Origin: Silene latifolia
Lineage: Eukaryota; Streptophyta; Magnoliopsida; Caryophyllales; Caryophyllaceae
DNA length: 64,000 nucleotides
NCBI RefSeq assembly: GCF_048544455.1
Contig: NC_133529.1
Span: 58,378,271 to 58,442,270 of the forward strand
Direction: 5' to 3'
The notes beneath the pieces are model-generated. The model was not told the DNA's origin. It saw nothing but the letters and a program-made list of their open reading frames with translations, and did no database searches. Below are positions 34,255-46,249 of this stretch, piece by piece. The translations under genes and the position numbers were made by a program. The first letter of the stretch is position 1, and each line of letters opens with the position of its first letter.

Positions 34255-37050
34255 ATGTCTAGAAGGTTACAAGGTGATTTGTTACCTTTTGACCGTGAAA
34301 TCGAAAGAACCTTGACGAACAATAGGAGACTTGCTAGGAGGAATTTAAGAGGTATTAGTGAAGTTGTTCAACCCACTAGTGAGTTTGTCAATCCTTTCGC
34401 AATAGAAGGAGAAGAAAACCCATTACACAATACCCCACAAAATCCACCTACAATGCCTAAATTCTCGTCACACTCCGTACCCACCGAGGAGAATCTACCA
34501 AATGGTACTCCTACACCGCAACATCTAACCGAAAATTTTATTGCCAAGTCCGCCTTCATCCAATTAGTTGAGAGGAGCCAATTTGGGGGGATGCCTAGTG
34601 AGGACCCTCATTCTCATATGGAAACCTTTTGCGACTATTGTGATGCTATCTCTCAAACGGGCGTGACTCAAGACCAAATTAGATGGGTCTTATTTCCTTT
34701 TTCCTTAATCGGCACCGCGAAGCAATGGTTGAAGGGCCTTGATAAGGCCACCCTTGGAATAGATTCTTGGAAGAAGTTGGCTCTACCTTTCTACAAAAAA
34801 TTCTATCCACCGGAAAAGACTAACATGCTAAGAGCTCAAATTACGGGTTTTAAGCAAAGGGATGAAGAGTCTTTGTATGAAGCTTGGGAGCGGTTCAAGG
34901 GAATTTGTCGCTCATGTCCTCACCATGGACTTAGCGAATGGTTTTTGGTACAACAATTTTGGAATGGTTTATATGAAGATTCTAGGAACATTCTCAATAT
35001 GGGATCAAATGGAATGTTCACCGAAGTTGATGACAATCAAACATGAAACAAGATTGAGGAAATGGCGGTCCATAACTCACAATATAGTAGACCTCGCAAG
35101 GCTACTAGAGGAGGAAAGCATGAAATGGACTCCGTTACTCAATTGGGTGCTCAACTTAGTGCTCACATTGACACAATCAACTTGAAGTTTGAACAAGCTA
35201 TGGCTAGACTTGAGGAAAACTCAAAATCATCAAAGCATCATGTTAATGCCATGACGGCATCCTCATCAATCCCAAGTGGGATATGTGAGAATTGTGGAAC
35301 TTTGGGACATGACCAAGGTGAATGTAGGGGAACAAATGAACAAGTGAATGCTTTCCAAGCATACAAGAGTGGTACCCCTTATTCCAACTTTTACAATGAA
35401 AACACCAAATTCCATCCAAATCTCTCATACAAAAGCCAAAATGTTCAAAACCCTCAAACAACATACACTCCACCACCCATGAGAAACCAAAATCAAAGAC
35501 CCTTTTACAATCAAAACCAAGGTTACCAAAATCAAAATCCATACAATCACCAAAATGACCAAGGTTTTGATGTCCAAAAAGCGGTCCTCCAAATGCAAAA
35601 GAATCAACAAGAATTTTTCACTCAAATGCAAAAAGATAGCCAAGCAAAGGAAACCACCATCAACAACATTCTAGCTCACACCAAGATGTTGGAAACACAA
35701 TTGACTCAACTAGCATCTTCAAGATCACAAAGACAAAAGGGGCAATTACCACCTCAAAGTAATCCCCCTAGACATGAAACGGTTAGTGCCATTCACTTGA
35801 GAAGTGGTACAAGGTATGAAGCACCGAAGAAGCAAGTTGAGGATGAAGTTGTGGAAGCTAGTGAAAAGGAAGAAATTGTGCAAAACTCCAAAGATGGAGA
35901 ATCGTCAAAAGAAGAAAGTTCAAAGAAAAATGAAGACAAGGCCAAGGAGAAGGAGCCCATTGTGATTAGACTCCCTTTTCCAAGTCGTCAAGCCAAGCCC
36001 AAATTTGATGATCAACTTGGAAAATTCATGGAAATTGTGAAGAATTTGGAAGTCTCAATTCCTTTCACGGAATTAATCAATCACGTGTCGGCCTATGCGA
36101 AATACATGAAAGATATCCTCACAAAGAAGAAGTCGATCCGGAAGCTTGAGACTATCGCCTTCACTAAGGTGAGTAGTGCAATACTTCAAGGGAGTTCACC
36201 TCCAAAGTTAAAGGATCCAGGAAGCTTCTCAATACCGTGTACCATTGGCGACACGACGATCAACAAAGCCTTATGTGATCTAGGGGCTAGTGTGAGTGTC
36301 ATGCCGTACTCGGTGAGTAAAAGGTTGGGGATGGGAGAGCTTAAATGCACCAACATCACACTCCAAATGGCCGATAGATCGACGAAGACACCGTTAGGGA
36401 TATGGGAAGATGTCCCCGTGCGAATTGGGAAGTTTTTCATCCCGGTGGACTTTGTCATTGTTGATATGGAGGAAGATTCCAACATTCCAATCATCCTTGG
36501 AAGACCTTTCCTACACACTGCGGGTGCGGTGATTGATGTGAAACATGGTGAGCTCACTCTAGAAGTGGGAGATGAAAGCATAACTTTTAATCTTGACAAG
36601 ACTATGAAAGCCCCTCGTTTGCATGAACCATGTTTCATGATTGATCATTATAGCCGAAAGGATGAAAGGAAGAAATCGGAACTCCAATGGAAGAAGAAAA
36701 TTGAAGATGCTCCATTCAAAGAGCAAGTGAATTGTGACAAGGAGAGCTTGCAAAGCTCATCAAAATCAACCAAGGAAGAAGAGGATGGCCTCATTGGCCA
36801 AGAGAAGAAATTGGGAGAGTTGTCTCCATCTAAGCAAGCGATTTTCAATGATCAACTCAATGAAGTTTGTGGTCTTTGGGACGACGAATTTGAAGGGATT
36901 TTTAATCCCTACATTGGTAATGCCATCGATCAAGACCAACAACAAGGACCACGGTCTATTGAGAACCTCTACCATGATAATGAACAAGCCTTCGATTACT
37001 TTTTCAAGGTGTTGAGCAACATCAACAACACCTTGGACATGCCCCCTTGA
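34255..37050 (+). pseudogene. Athila-type gag-protease, one stop codon
   Basis: Start at ATG 34255 (MSRRLQGDLLPFDREIE). Gag core: FGGMPSEDPHSHMETFCDYC, then FPFSLIGTAKQWLKGL and FKQRDEESLYEAWERFKGIC. A CCHC zinc knuckle CENCGTLGHDQGEC lies at about 35285-35326, followed by a Gln/Asn-rich stretch and a lysine/glutamate-rich linker. The protease has active site CDLGASVSVMP and LGRPFLHTAGAVIDVKHGEL. One frame runs throughout, broken only by TGA at 35044-35046 (probably from TGG). The frame ends with MPP and a stop at 37050, where RT would be expected to follow. The C-terminal ~100 residues after protease are acidic and not recognised. Confidence 0.9.
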
Positions 37051-38077
37051 CATCTCATCAAGAATGAGAGTTTGGTGGAGTCCTCCCTAAACCACCACTT
37101 GTAAATATTTCTAACTCCCTAACTTACATTTCAATTCTTGTATTGCATTTTTGTCATCTTTGGATTTTTATTTACTTTGATCAAAATAATTGTCATGTTT
37201 GAGAGAAGTGAGGGAGGGACTAACAATTTCAATTGATGTGTAGTGCTTTTAGCTTAGTGTGGGGATGGCAATTGCCTAGGCTATCCATGCCTTAGTAGTG
37301 CCCCCACAATGACGAACACAAGACTTGAAGAAAGAATGGAAAAATGGTAAGGGAAATGCAGTGTGCACGGATGGAACTGAATCCGTGTACACAGGGGAAG
37401 AATCCGAGCGGATTCCTGAGAATCCGCCCGTCTTCAGTAATCCGAGCGTATTGCAGAAAAGACGCCCGTCCTGAACTGAGCTGAATTTTGAAAATTTCTT
37501 GATCGTGGATCGAATCCGGCGTCTGTGAAGAATCCGCCCGTCTTGAAGAATCCGTCCGTCTTGTAAGAAAAACGTCCGTCTTTGCAGCTGAGGAAAACAA
37601 GCAAAATTTTCTGGACTGAAATCCGTCCGTCTTTAAGCAAATCCGCCCGTCCCGTGTCAAGCAAATCCGAGCGGATTGTCACCAATCCGCCCGTCTTTAG
37701 GCGAGTTTTGCAAAGTCCAGAAAGAGCAGAATCCGCACGGATTGCCCCTGCAGATTCGAAAATTTCGGTCTCTTTAAAACCCCTCCCACCTTAATTCATT
37801 CATTCATTCATTCATAAACACTACCCACAACATCAAAACCCTCATCCTCTCCATCAAAAAAACAAAAACCCTCAACAACATTCACCAAATACAAATCAAA
37901 CCATCCTTCCAACAACAAATCAATCACTCCTTCTTCAACAAAAATCAAAACCAAGCACAAAATCTTCAACCTTTGAGTCGATTTTTGATTTCATAAAGGC
38001 AAAGCCTTTCACCTTCAAATCGATTTGGGCATACTACAAATTGAAGATTTTTCATTCTTTTCTTGGTTAGTTCATCA
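37051..38077 (+). other. Non-coding region before the E accessory gene
   Basis: Contains TAGTGTGGGGATGG near 37256, a box that in Athila elements follows the end of pol and recurs near 40099. Next comes a dense ATCCG-type motif cluster (37385-37745), TTTAAAACCCCTCCC near 37770 and an ATTC microsatellite at about 37794-37815. The cluster plus pyrimidine/A-rich leader looks like a promoter and 5' untranslated region for the gene at 38078. Confidence 0.65.
37385..37745 (+). promoter_or_regulatory. ATCCG-type motif cluster upstream of E accessory gene
   Basis: About 13 units (AATCCGCCCGTC, AATCCGTCCGTC, AATCCGAGCGGATT and variants). The phrase AATCCGAGCGGATTGTCACC occurs here and in the LTR, showing a common origin. 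Confidence 0.65.
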
Positions 38078-39678
38078 ATGGCAAGGACTAAGGGAGCAAC
38101 AAAGGCAACAAAGGCACCAAAGGCTAAGGCACTCTCACAAAGGCAAAAGGCTCTTCAAACAAAGAAAGCATTGGCTATGGTGGTACCAACACCAAACTTG
38201 GAAGTGCAACAACAACAACAACCTTCTATGGGAGCAACAACACCTTCTACTCCGGTAATTGATCAACTTTTGCATTATCCGGAGGTAACTTTTATTTCCG
38301 ATACCCATAGAAATACCTTTGTCAAGTTTGCTATGAAGTCATTACAATCCACCAAATTTATATGTGAAGATACCTTAGAAAAATTGGGTGTTCTTGAACA
38401 AACTAGAGCCTTTTTCAATGCCATGGGTTGAAGAAATTGTTTGAAACAAAGGAATTGACATACCCCTCCCTTACCTTGGAATTTTTAAGTTCCTTGAAAG
38501 TCACCAAAGTTGAGAATAGGGAGAATCTCGAGTTTCGTCTAGCTAATGTTAGTAGACGCATTACCTTTAGGGAATTGGGTGAAATTTTGGGTCTTAGTGA
38601 TGAACCGAGTTATTTTAAGAGTTATGGAAAGTATGACCCCGAACCTCTTTGGGAGGCAATCTTCGGGAAGAAATTTGAGGATTTTCATGCGAGTCGTGCT
38701 CTTTTGGTCCACCATCCGGGCATAAGAGTATGGCACAAGGTCGTGGGTAACACCATAATTGCTAGGAAAGATACCAACCATTTCACAAGACTTGATTTTA
38801 TTCTCCTTGAATCGGCTTTGAATATCGGAAGAGTACACACCAAGCCTTACAATTCTTTGAGGCTCTTGGTAGATAGATGGCTCAACATTGATTGTGGGAA
38901 GAAGGGCACGACCGTTATTGTCAATGGCGGCCTAGTCACTATCCTACCCAAGCACTTTGATCCTAACTTCAATAAGGATAACAAGTACAAAGCAAAGTAG
39001 GGTGGCCATCTTGTTGATATGCATAATATGATTCACAAGTTCAAGTGGGTTGCCCATAACCCCCTTGACACTAAGTATGGATGGCTCACTAGTGAAGCTA
39101 GATCGTTCACCTTGCCTTCGAAGATTAGTCGTCTAAGCGTCCACCGGACCAATTATCTACTTCCCCTTTCCAAAGAGGCCGATTATATCATTCAACAACA
39201 AAAGGGTGATCTTGAAATGCCCTCCTCTTCCATTGTCATACCACCTTACCCTTTTAAGTATGAAGAGTTCAAGCCGGAAGAAGTTGAAGTTGGGAAAGAC
39301 TATGTGACTCTTCTCATGCAAGCAATGCACAAGCAAGCCTATGAAGATCGGAAAAATGCCTACTTGGCTCAATATCCACCCCTCCTACACTTAGCTAGGC
39401 AAGGACTACTTGATCCATCTTGTCCTTTGCCTAGTTGGGCGGATAGAGAAGTCCTATTTCCGGGTGCATCTAGGGTCGTTTTGGGTGACAATGAGGTTGT
39501 TGGAAATGATGAAGAAGTTGATGATAATATTGAGGAAGAAGCAAGTGAAGAAGAAAAGGATGGTGAAGATGATGATGAGGAAGATGAGGAACAAAGTGAA
39601 GAAGCAAATGACAAGGGAAGTGGCAATGTGGCCACTTCTAATGAGGGAAGTGATGATGATAGCATGATGGAAGATTAG
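38078..39678 (+). pseudogene. Athila ORF1-like accessory gene of element E
   Basis: ATG 38078 (MARTKGATKATKAPKAKALS, a basic N-terminus). The family core follows: FICEDTLEKLGVLEQTRAFF, LTLEFLSSLKV, FRLANVSRRITFRELGEILG, later RLDFILLESALNIGRVHTKP and LDTKYGWLT. The C-terminus is a highly acidic tail (Glu/Asp runs at about 39500-39610). Two breaks: a one-base frameshift near 38427 and an in-frame TAG at 38998-39000. In Athila this gene occupies the 'env-like' position, but no signal peptide or membrane segment is visible here, so I do not call it an envelope. It is related to the single gene of C1 and C2. Confidence 0.8.
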
Positions 39679-41728
39679 CAAGCCTTGGAGACTCCTACCC
39701 TCTCATGGTTTGTCTATTTCTCTCCTTGTATTTTATATAATTTTGATCATTGTTGGATTAGTCCTAGCCCCATTAGAGGACTCACACCTCGGTACCATTG
39801 AGGTGTTCTCGTTTTATTGTTCCCATTTTCAAAATCCAAAATGACAAATTAGTTTCATGCATAGCATAGTGTGTGCATGAACTATACCCATCCTTGGACA
39901 TTAGCAATAGTGTCTCACTCGGTTTGGGGAAGTTAATGCATACACAACGGGAGGTAATCTAAATTATCCTCTCCGTCATAACAAAAACCATGCATCATGT
40001 AGTGTAGCTTAGTGTAGATTGCATTTAGTATAGAAATCATGCATCATCTTTGCATAATTTCCATCATTTTGGCCATTGAGGACAATGCCCATATTAGTGT
40101 GGGGATGGGAATTCTAACATTTAACTCTTATTCAAAAACCCAAAAAATTTGAAAAATAAAAAAAAAATCATAAAAATTTGAAAATTGAAAACCCAAAAAC
40201 ATGTTTATTTCCTTTTGTAATCTTGTATATATTGTCTTATATATATTGTGTTTGTTCTATCCTTGTTCACATTGATTGACTACGCCACATCCGAGACATG
40301 AGGATATTGAAGACCGCATGGTATGATCTTTCCAATCTCCTTTTTCCTCTTTATGTTAATGACTATGTGGCTTTATTTTGATTGATGCGGTATAACAATG
40401 TGAATTTAGGACTTGCATTTAGTTTATATGTCATATTAGTTGATAGAATCACTTGCATTAGGATGTCTATATTAGTTACATCATGGCATGTAGTTGCATG
40501 TTAGAAATGTTTTGAAAAATGCCTATTTAGGAACTTTGACAAGAGCAACTAAGCCATTACAAATACTTGTTCAACTTAAGACTTTGCCTACTAGAATGGT
40601 TGTAAAACACCCTAGATAGTGTCATACTAGTGTCTTTTGACCCATGACCCAAGGCCTAGTCAAGGGTTTGCATGTGAGTCACCTACCCAACCCCGTGATG
40701 CGATGTGGACTTGGTTAACTTGTCTAGGTGACCTTGTTTGACCTTGTGGTAAGGCAACCCAAAAATATTTTCTATTAATAAGCTTGAAGTGCTCATTTCA
40801 AAGAAATTTTGTCATGTGGAAGTAATGTAATGCCAAGGAAACCTCAAATGTTATGAATTGTTGAGAAATTTAAGTTGTTTTGATGGAGGCGTACCACTTC
40901 GATGTGCTTTGGTGCGGGATCCATTGAATTGGGCCCCCATACGGTTGTGAATTCGGCCGCCCAGAGACAGAGTGACTATCACCCCGAAAAGCTATTGTCT
41001 AGAGGTTAACCGGTTGCCTAATAAGCGATTGGCGAAAGCAAAGGACACTAGCCCGGAAGGGACAAACCCCATCTTAAATTTTTGAAATGTGAAAGTGAAA
41101 TGAGGACAATTTTGAATACTAGTCATATCCACCCGTTGTGAATAAATATTTGAGCATTTCATTCCCAAAAAGCCTTTTGTCAAGCCACTTGGTCGAGTTT
41201 GGGACGATCCATGACCTTTACTTTTGTAGAGAATTCGAGACTTGTCATGTCATATGCTACTAGCATCATAGGGATCATCATTCCACCACCATCTGATCGC
41301 TCTTGACGAAAGCATTTGGAAATTGAGGACGAAAGTAGCCTAGTTTAACACCATTTGGAGGTGATTTAGTGCCATCCTCTTAGATTTAGTAATTTGTTGA
41401 ACTAGTATTTGTGAAGGATTACATGCTCTTAAATTTGTTCCTCTTTAGTGCCTCCGCCACTTGATGAGGGAGTGGCTATTCTTTTTGTAGATGCATCCTT
41501 TATGTGATTTTATGTGCTTAATGTTTGGATGTGTCGCCATTTTGGCAAGACCCACCTTGCCTTGCAAGAAGGCATCCTACCTCATGGTTGTCTTGTTGTG
41601 AGTTGAAGGGGCGGAGTGAGACCCGCTAATTGTCTCATATCGGCTATATTATTAGGATAGGTTAGTATTGGTCCTAGTCTTTGTCACCTCTTTACTCGGG
41701 ACGAGCAAAGGTTCGGTTTGGGGATATT
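39679..41728 (+). other. 3' non-coding region of element E
   Basis: 2 kb without a gene. Includes GAGGACAATGCCC and TAGTGTGGGGATGGGAA near 40080-40110, an A-rich stretch at 40130-40200, and GGTTCGGTTTGGGGATATT as polypurine-like sequence directly before the 3' LTR. Confidence 0.6.
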
Positions 41729-43485
41729 TGATGTGACCATAATTGGCGCATATTTAGCCCCCGAATTAGCCTTGTTCCCATGCTTTTTAGTGCCTATTTG
41801 GGTCATTTCTTATCTTTAGTTCTTTGTTTTGCATATTCTTTGAGATTTTGATCCCTTGGTAGGAAAGGAGTAAGAATCTTGCATTTTCATGGCAAAACGA
41901 GACTAAATTGATCGAATTCAATGACCAAGCATCAAGGAGAGACAAGATTAGAAGGCTTTTGTACATATTATAGTAGAAGAGCAAAGTTGAGAAAGGATCC
42001 TTGAGTCCCCAAGGAAATCCCCAAGGAATTTTTGAAGAAAAGGGAAGAAAAGAAGAAGATTTGTTGCTGACTGGCAATCCGAGCGGATTGTCACCAATCC
42101 GTCCGTCCCGCAGCAGCACAATCCGAGCGGCTTTGCCTTAATCCGCTCGGATTCCACCTCCACAATCCGACCGGATTCCCCTGAATCCGCTCGGATTCCA
42201 ACGCAAGAATCCGCCCGTCCCGACCTTATTCCGCCCGGATTCCAAAGACAAAGACGGATTGTCTTCTCCAAGCTACGAAAAAGAAGCCCTTCTCTCGAAA
42301 AATACCGGGTCCTCCTTGCTCAACTTAAAAAGTGTAATTACTAGTTTAGCCCTTAGTTAACCCTAATGCATCCTCCCTAATTTCCACTATAAATACCCCA
42401 TTAGTCTAATTAGAGGAGCATGTTCTTCTTATCAATAATGAGTGTAGTTAATATCAATCAAATCTCTCTTTAATATTGTAATCAAGTATTAATCAAGTTT
42501 TAATCCAAGTTTTAGTTCTTTAATCTCTCTCTGGTTCATCCTTTATTTTGGGTAATTGAAGATTATTTGGGTTATTGTTGGGAGATTGACAACCTCTCAA
42601 TCAAGCATTCAAGTACTTCTTTTATCTTTGCTTTATTATTGGAATCATTAGTAGGTATAATCTCTTAATCCCTTTTTAATTATTGTTAATTACTTTCATT
42701 TATTCATCATGTTTCATATTGTTGGTATGATTGACAACCTTGCTAGCCTGATCAACATGATAATGAGTGAGTAGTCTCTTAGCTAGGGTTAATGGGTGAT
42801 TAGGGGAAACCAACATGGGGAATGATTCATGCTTAATCTAATATGCTTTCATGTTTTATTTGCTTGCTTGTTTTGATCTTAACTCATGCACATGTTATAT
42901 TTGATGAAATGCTAAGCCTATGAATCCTTGCATTTACTATCATCTTCTATCATTTCAATGAGACTTGTAAGACATAACCCAACTCGAGTCTCATTAGACC
43001 ATGCATGTTGTTGAGTAGGGAAGATTAAGTCGACTTGTAGGTGTTGTACAATCTAATCGATTCGGCTCCGGGACCCAAACTTTCCTAGGATTGTAAGATA
43101 TAACCCAACTCAATCCATCACAACAATAATTGCTTGCTTATAATTTGAGAACATGTTTGTATGATCATATCCCATGATTCCCCTATGATCCCATGACACC
43201 CTAGTGCCTTTAATCAATTGTTTACATCCCTTTAATTCATCTTTCTTGTTTATTTTCATTGCTATTTTAGTTTAGTGACCTTCTACATCAACCCAATTTG
43301 TGACACCCCTTAGACACCACTAGTTGCAATAGAATTCTCATTTCAATACCCGTCCCTTGGGATCCAACCTTTACTTGCCTCTTTACTAATTGTAGAGTTG
43401 TTTGTGAAGCTATAAATTGTGTTTTGATTCGACCGTGACCCAACGACCACATATTAATTTGTGAATACTTAGCGGGATCGCATCA
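41729..43485 (+). repeat. 3' LTR of element E
   Basis: 1757 bp, nearly the same as 32363-34116; ends GGATCGCATCA, followed by the CAAAC target duplication. Confidence 0.93.
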
Positions 43486-44059
43486 CAAACCGACATAGAA
43501 AGCTCACATGTTAGGTTAAAATTTTGGATGCGCATTCATGCATTTAAACCGTTTTACAAACTTTTGCATTTAACCAACCAAGATCGATCAGTGGAGGCCG
43601 CTACCGCAGGCGGGATTGGGTGTCTGAGTAAAGGGCTTCCCAATACATACCTTCACCTCTTACTCAGAAACTTTGGATAGTGGACGACCTTATCTAGGGC
43701 GTACGAGAGTCATTCTAGGCATAGAATGCTAAAGAGGGACGATTCCTTATCTTTAGTACCTATGTCAAACCCTGCTTTGTGCTTCATTTGACCGAGGTAT
43801 AAAGTGGATTCGAACGGGTTCCAGGCATCCCACAAATGCTTGGTGGTGACTCCGAACATCTCTTGCATCGTTTCGAGACCCTTGCCAAGACGAAACCGAC
43901 CGATGTAAAACGATCCGGTCGAAAGCATTCTTACGCTGCCGAGCGTGGCTTTCAAAAGACCGCTGCATGTCCACAGATTGGCTTGACGTGCAGGTGGCTC
44001 GTGACTACGGACCGGTAGGTGGCTTACGTCCACAGACAGGCTTGTGGCCCATGTCCACA
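43486..44059 (+). repeat. 5' LTR of element D, second part
   Basis: Continues the LTR after element E and ends TGTCCACA, the same end as the fragment at 1-238. That independent copy, cut exactly at the same base, fixes the LTR boundary. Confidence 0.85.
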
Positions 44060-44062
44060 GAT

Positions 44063-44080
44063 TGGGGACTCCGCTGAGGA
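44063..44080 (+). other. Primer binding site (tRNA-Arg type), element D
   Basis: TGGGGACTCCGCTGAGGA, three bases after the LTR; resembles TGGCGACTCCGCTGGGGA complementary to plant tRNA-Arg, with two mismatches, as in Ogre elements. Confidence 0.65.
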
Positions 44081-44952
44081 TAACTAGGACACTTGTGTCT
44101 TTGTGATCCCTAGATGGTGAGACTCGAACGAGGTCTTGGTTGAAATGCATTAATTGATATTACAGTCACGGTCGAGTTCCTTGTCTGGGCCCTTAACCAA
44201 ACCCTTTTCGACCAATCGGTTCGTCCAGTCGGCGTGAGTTTTCACATCCCCGCGTTTCGAATCCCGATTGAGTCAAGCATACCATTGACGATACACATTT
44301 CTGTTTCGTCACAGAGCTTTCATCACCTTCGAGCACGAGGCTAGGGCACCCTCCTTACACATTTTGTTTGGATTGGTATCCCTCTCGAAAATCGGGGTTT
44401 GATTGCTTGGTGTGTAACCCACCCTTTAAGCCAAAACCCGTATCAGCATTATGCATAATATAATGAAACTGCGAGTGCTTATGTGTTATGTGATCATAAG
44501 TCCTTCCGTGTCATTTTCAAACTTTCAAAAACACCTTTTTGTGCCGTTATAATGGCTATTCCAAACCTCGGTCTTCCGCCGACCGTTGCATTTCAAATAA
44601 CACGCCTTTCTAGGCGGTCGTAATGATGATTTTCAAACCCGGTTTCTATAACCATTTTAACACGCCTTTCTAGGCCGTCGTAATGACGATTTTCAAACCC
44701 GGTTTTCTATAACGATTTCAACATGCCTTTCTAGGCCGTCGTAATGACGATTTTCAAACTCTGTTTTCTACAACCATTTCAAAACACCTTTTTACGCCGT
44801 TATAATCGTCGCGTCAAGACATGGATTTTAACCCGTCTTGCGCCGACAATGGCTCTTTTAAAACCCGAGAAAGGCACACACCCTTTTCTCGAAACATTTT
44901 CAAAATCCCGAGGACCATACACCGTCCCCGAGACCTTTTCAAACATTTCGAA
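44081..44952 (+). other. Leader of element D, first part
   Basis: Non-coding, with a four-unit tandem repeat of about 60-62 bp at 44599-44810 (shared core TTTCTAGGCCGTCGTAATGA). Interrupted at 44952 by element C2 and resumed at 52842-53354, which shows nothing but C/A-rich leader sequence. Confidence 0.65.
44599..44810 (+). repeat. ~60-bp tandem repeat in D leader
   Basis: Units begin near 44599, 44659, 44720 and 44783. The last is more diverged. Confidence 0.75.
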
Positions 44953-46234
44953 TGTAATACCCGCCCTTTTTGAGACCCTTTAACCAGTGTTGACTGACCT
45001 TGGGAGCGGGAATAGCCTTAGAAGTGAGTGCCAAAATCATCTTGGGTTGCGTGTTAAGAGTGGTACTCGACAGAGTAGAGGCTACTCGATCGAGTAGCTA
45101 GGTTACTCGATCGAGTAGGGGGCCACTCGATCGAGTATGTTGGGTACTCGATCGAGTACCGAGTTTTCAGCGAGGGTTTTATATCGCGTTTTGTTAAATC
45201 CGCATATCACTTCCGCCACTTTCCTCCTATCCTTCAGTCGCCTCTTTCCCTTCCCTTCACCTCAAAACATCCATGGAAGCCTTTTGAAGATCCTTGTGCC
45301 TTAGGAGAGCGTCACTTGAGTCGGGTAGCGGTCTTTTGCTGAGTTTTCTCCCTATAGGTATGTCATAATCATCATCCGTGTCCTTGTTCTTTAATGTTAG
45401 GGTTTGCTTGTTAGTAATAGATAATTGTATTGTGGTTATAGGCTTTGCTTCGTCGCTGGATATGTTGTTTGTCGACATGGATTGGTTGCAGTTGCTTAAA
45501 GGTGGGTTCGCCTACTCAGTTTCTGTAGATTGTCTAGTATGTCGGTCGTTGTGGCTGATTGTGGTTGTTTAGTATCGTAGTTGTATTGTGACGGCTGTGA
45601 TTGTGATTGTGGTTGTTTGTCTCTGGTTCTCGAGGCGTGTCCTCGGCTGAGTGGGGTCACTTGCGGGAGTGGCTTCACGCCCTAGTTTCGCCCTTCGTGG
45701 AACCCGCCGCGGAAGGGGATGTGCACATTAATGGACAGGGTTATCGCTCATTATGAGGAGCGGGGATTTGGTGGGAACGGCTACGGTCCCCCACTGGCAG
45801 GGCTGGTCCAGTGGACAGTCAGTGACAGAGTTGGTTGGGTTATTGTGGTTATGTTTGAGATTGATAGCATTGTATTGTGTTGGTAATTTTAGTTGCTGTT
45901 GTCGTATCTCATCTCAGTACTGACCTTGTGTGGTTGCTTGTTTGTTATGTGTCTGTCGTGATCCCTTATGGTGAGCAGTCGGTCTTAGCAGGTGCTGATG
46001 TTGTTGATAGCTGGAGTCTGGGCAGGGATGAGTCTTCACGAGATTTGATAGCAGTACCGAGTAGTCTTTGAGTTGTACCTTTTATATCGTTTGTTGTTTA
46101 AATCACTTGTAATATAACATAATAGTTCTCTTATCGACATTTTATTATTACTATCCTCGGGCAACCGAGATGGTAACGCCCTTATATGCTAAGGAAGGCC
46201 TAGTTAAGGCTCCTCTGAATATGGGGGTGTTACA
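44953..46234 (+). repeat. 5' LTR of element C2
   Basis: TGTAATACC to GTGTTACA. A palindrome cluster lies at 45064-45162 with a TTTTATAT box about 13 bp behind it. Short open frames shared with the 3' LTR (45378-45572) are only a result of LTR identity. Confidence 0.95.
45064..45162 (+). promoter_or_regulatory. Palindrome cluster, C2 5' LTR
   Basis: Four perfect ACTCGATCGAGT and one variant (ACTCGACAGAGT), about 20-24 bp apart. Repeated exactly in the 3' LTR at 51666-51763. Confidence 0.75.
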
Positions 46235-46237
46235 AAG

Positions 46238-46249
46238 TGGTATCAGAGC
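46238..46249 (+). other. Primer binding site (tRNA-iMet), element C2
   Basis: TGGTATCAGAGC, three bases after the LTR, 12 nt complementary to initiator tRNA-Met. Confidence 0.88.

Larger units (their letters stand above)
32363..43485 (+). mobile_element. Element E: Athila-like element lacking RT, RNase H and integrase
   Basis: LTRs 32363-34116 and 41729-43485 start TGATGTGACC and end GGATCGCATCA. The perfect target duplication is CAAAC (32358-32362; 43486-43490). A tRNA-Asp-type primer site, Athila-type gag-protease (34255-37050) and an Athila ORF1-like gene (38078-39678) are present. Between them only about 1 kb of non-coding DNA remains, so the whole RT-RNase H-integrase part is gone. By eye the LTRs differ at only about 20-25 positions in 1755 (just over 1%), the lowest of all pairs here. 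It must have moved with enzymes from another element. Confidence 0.93.

Noticed and set aside
38078..39678. Envelope gene of an Athila-type endogenous virus
   Set aside because: No signal peptide, transmembrane segment or cleavage site; the protein is basic then acidic and matches the ORF1-like family.
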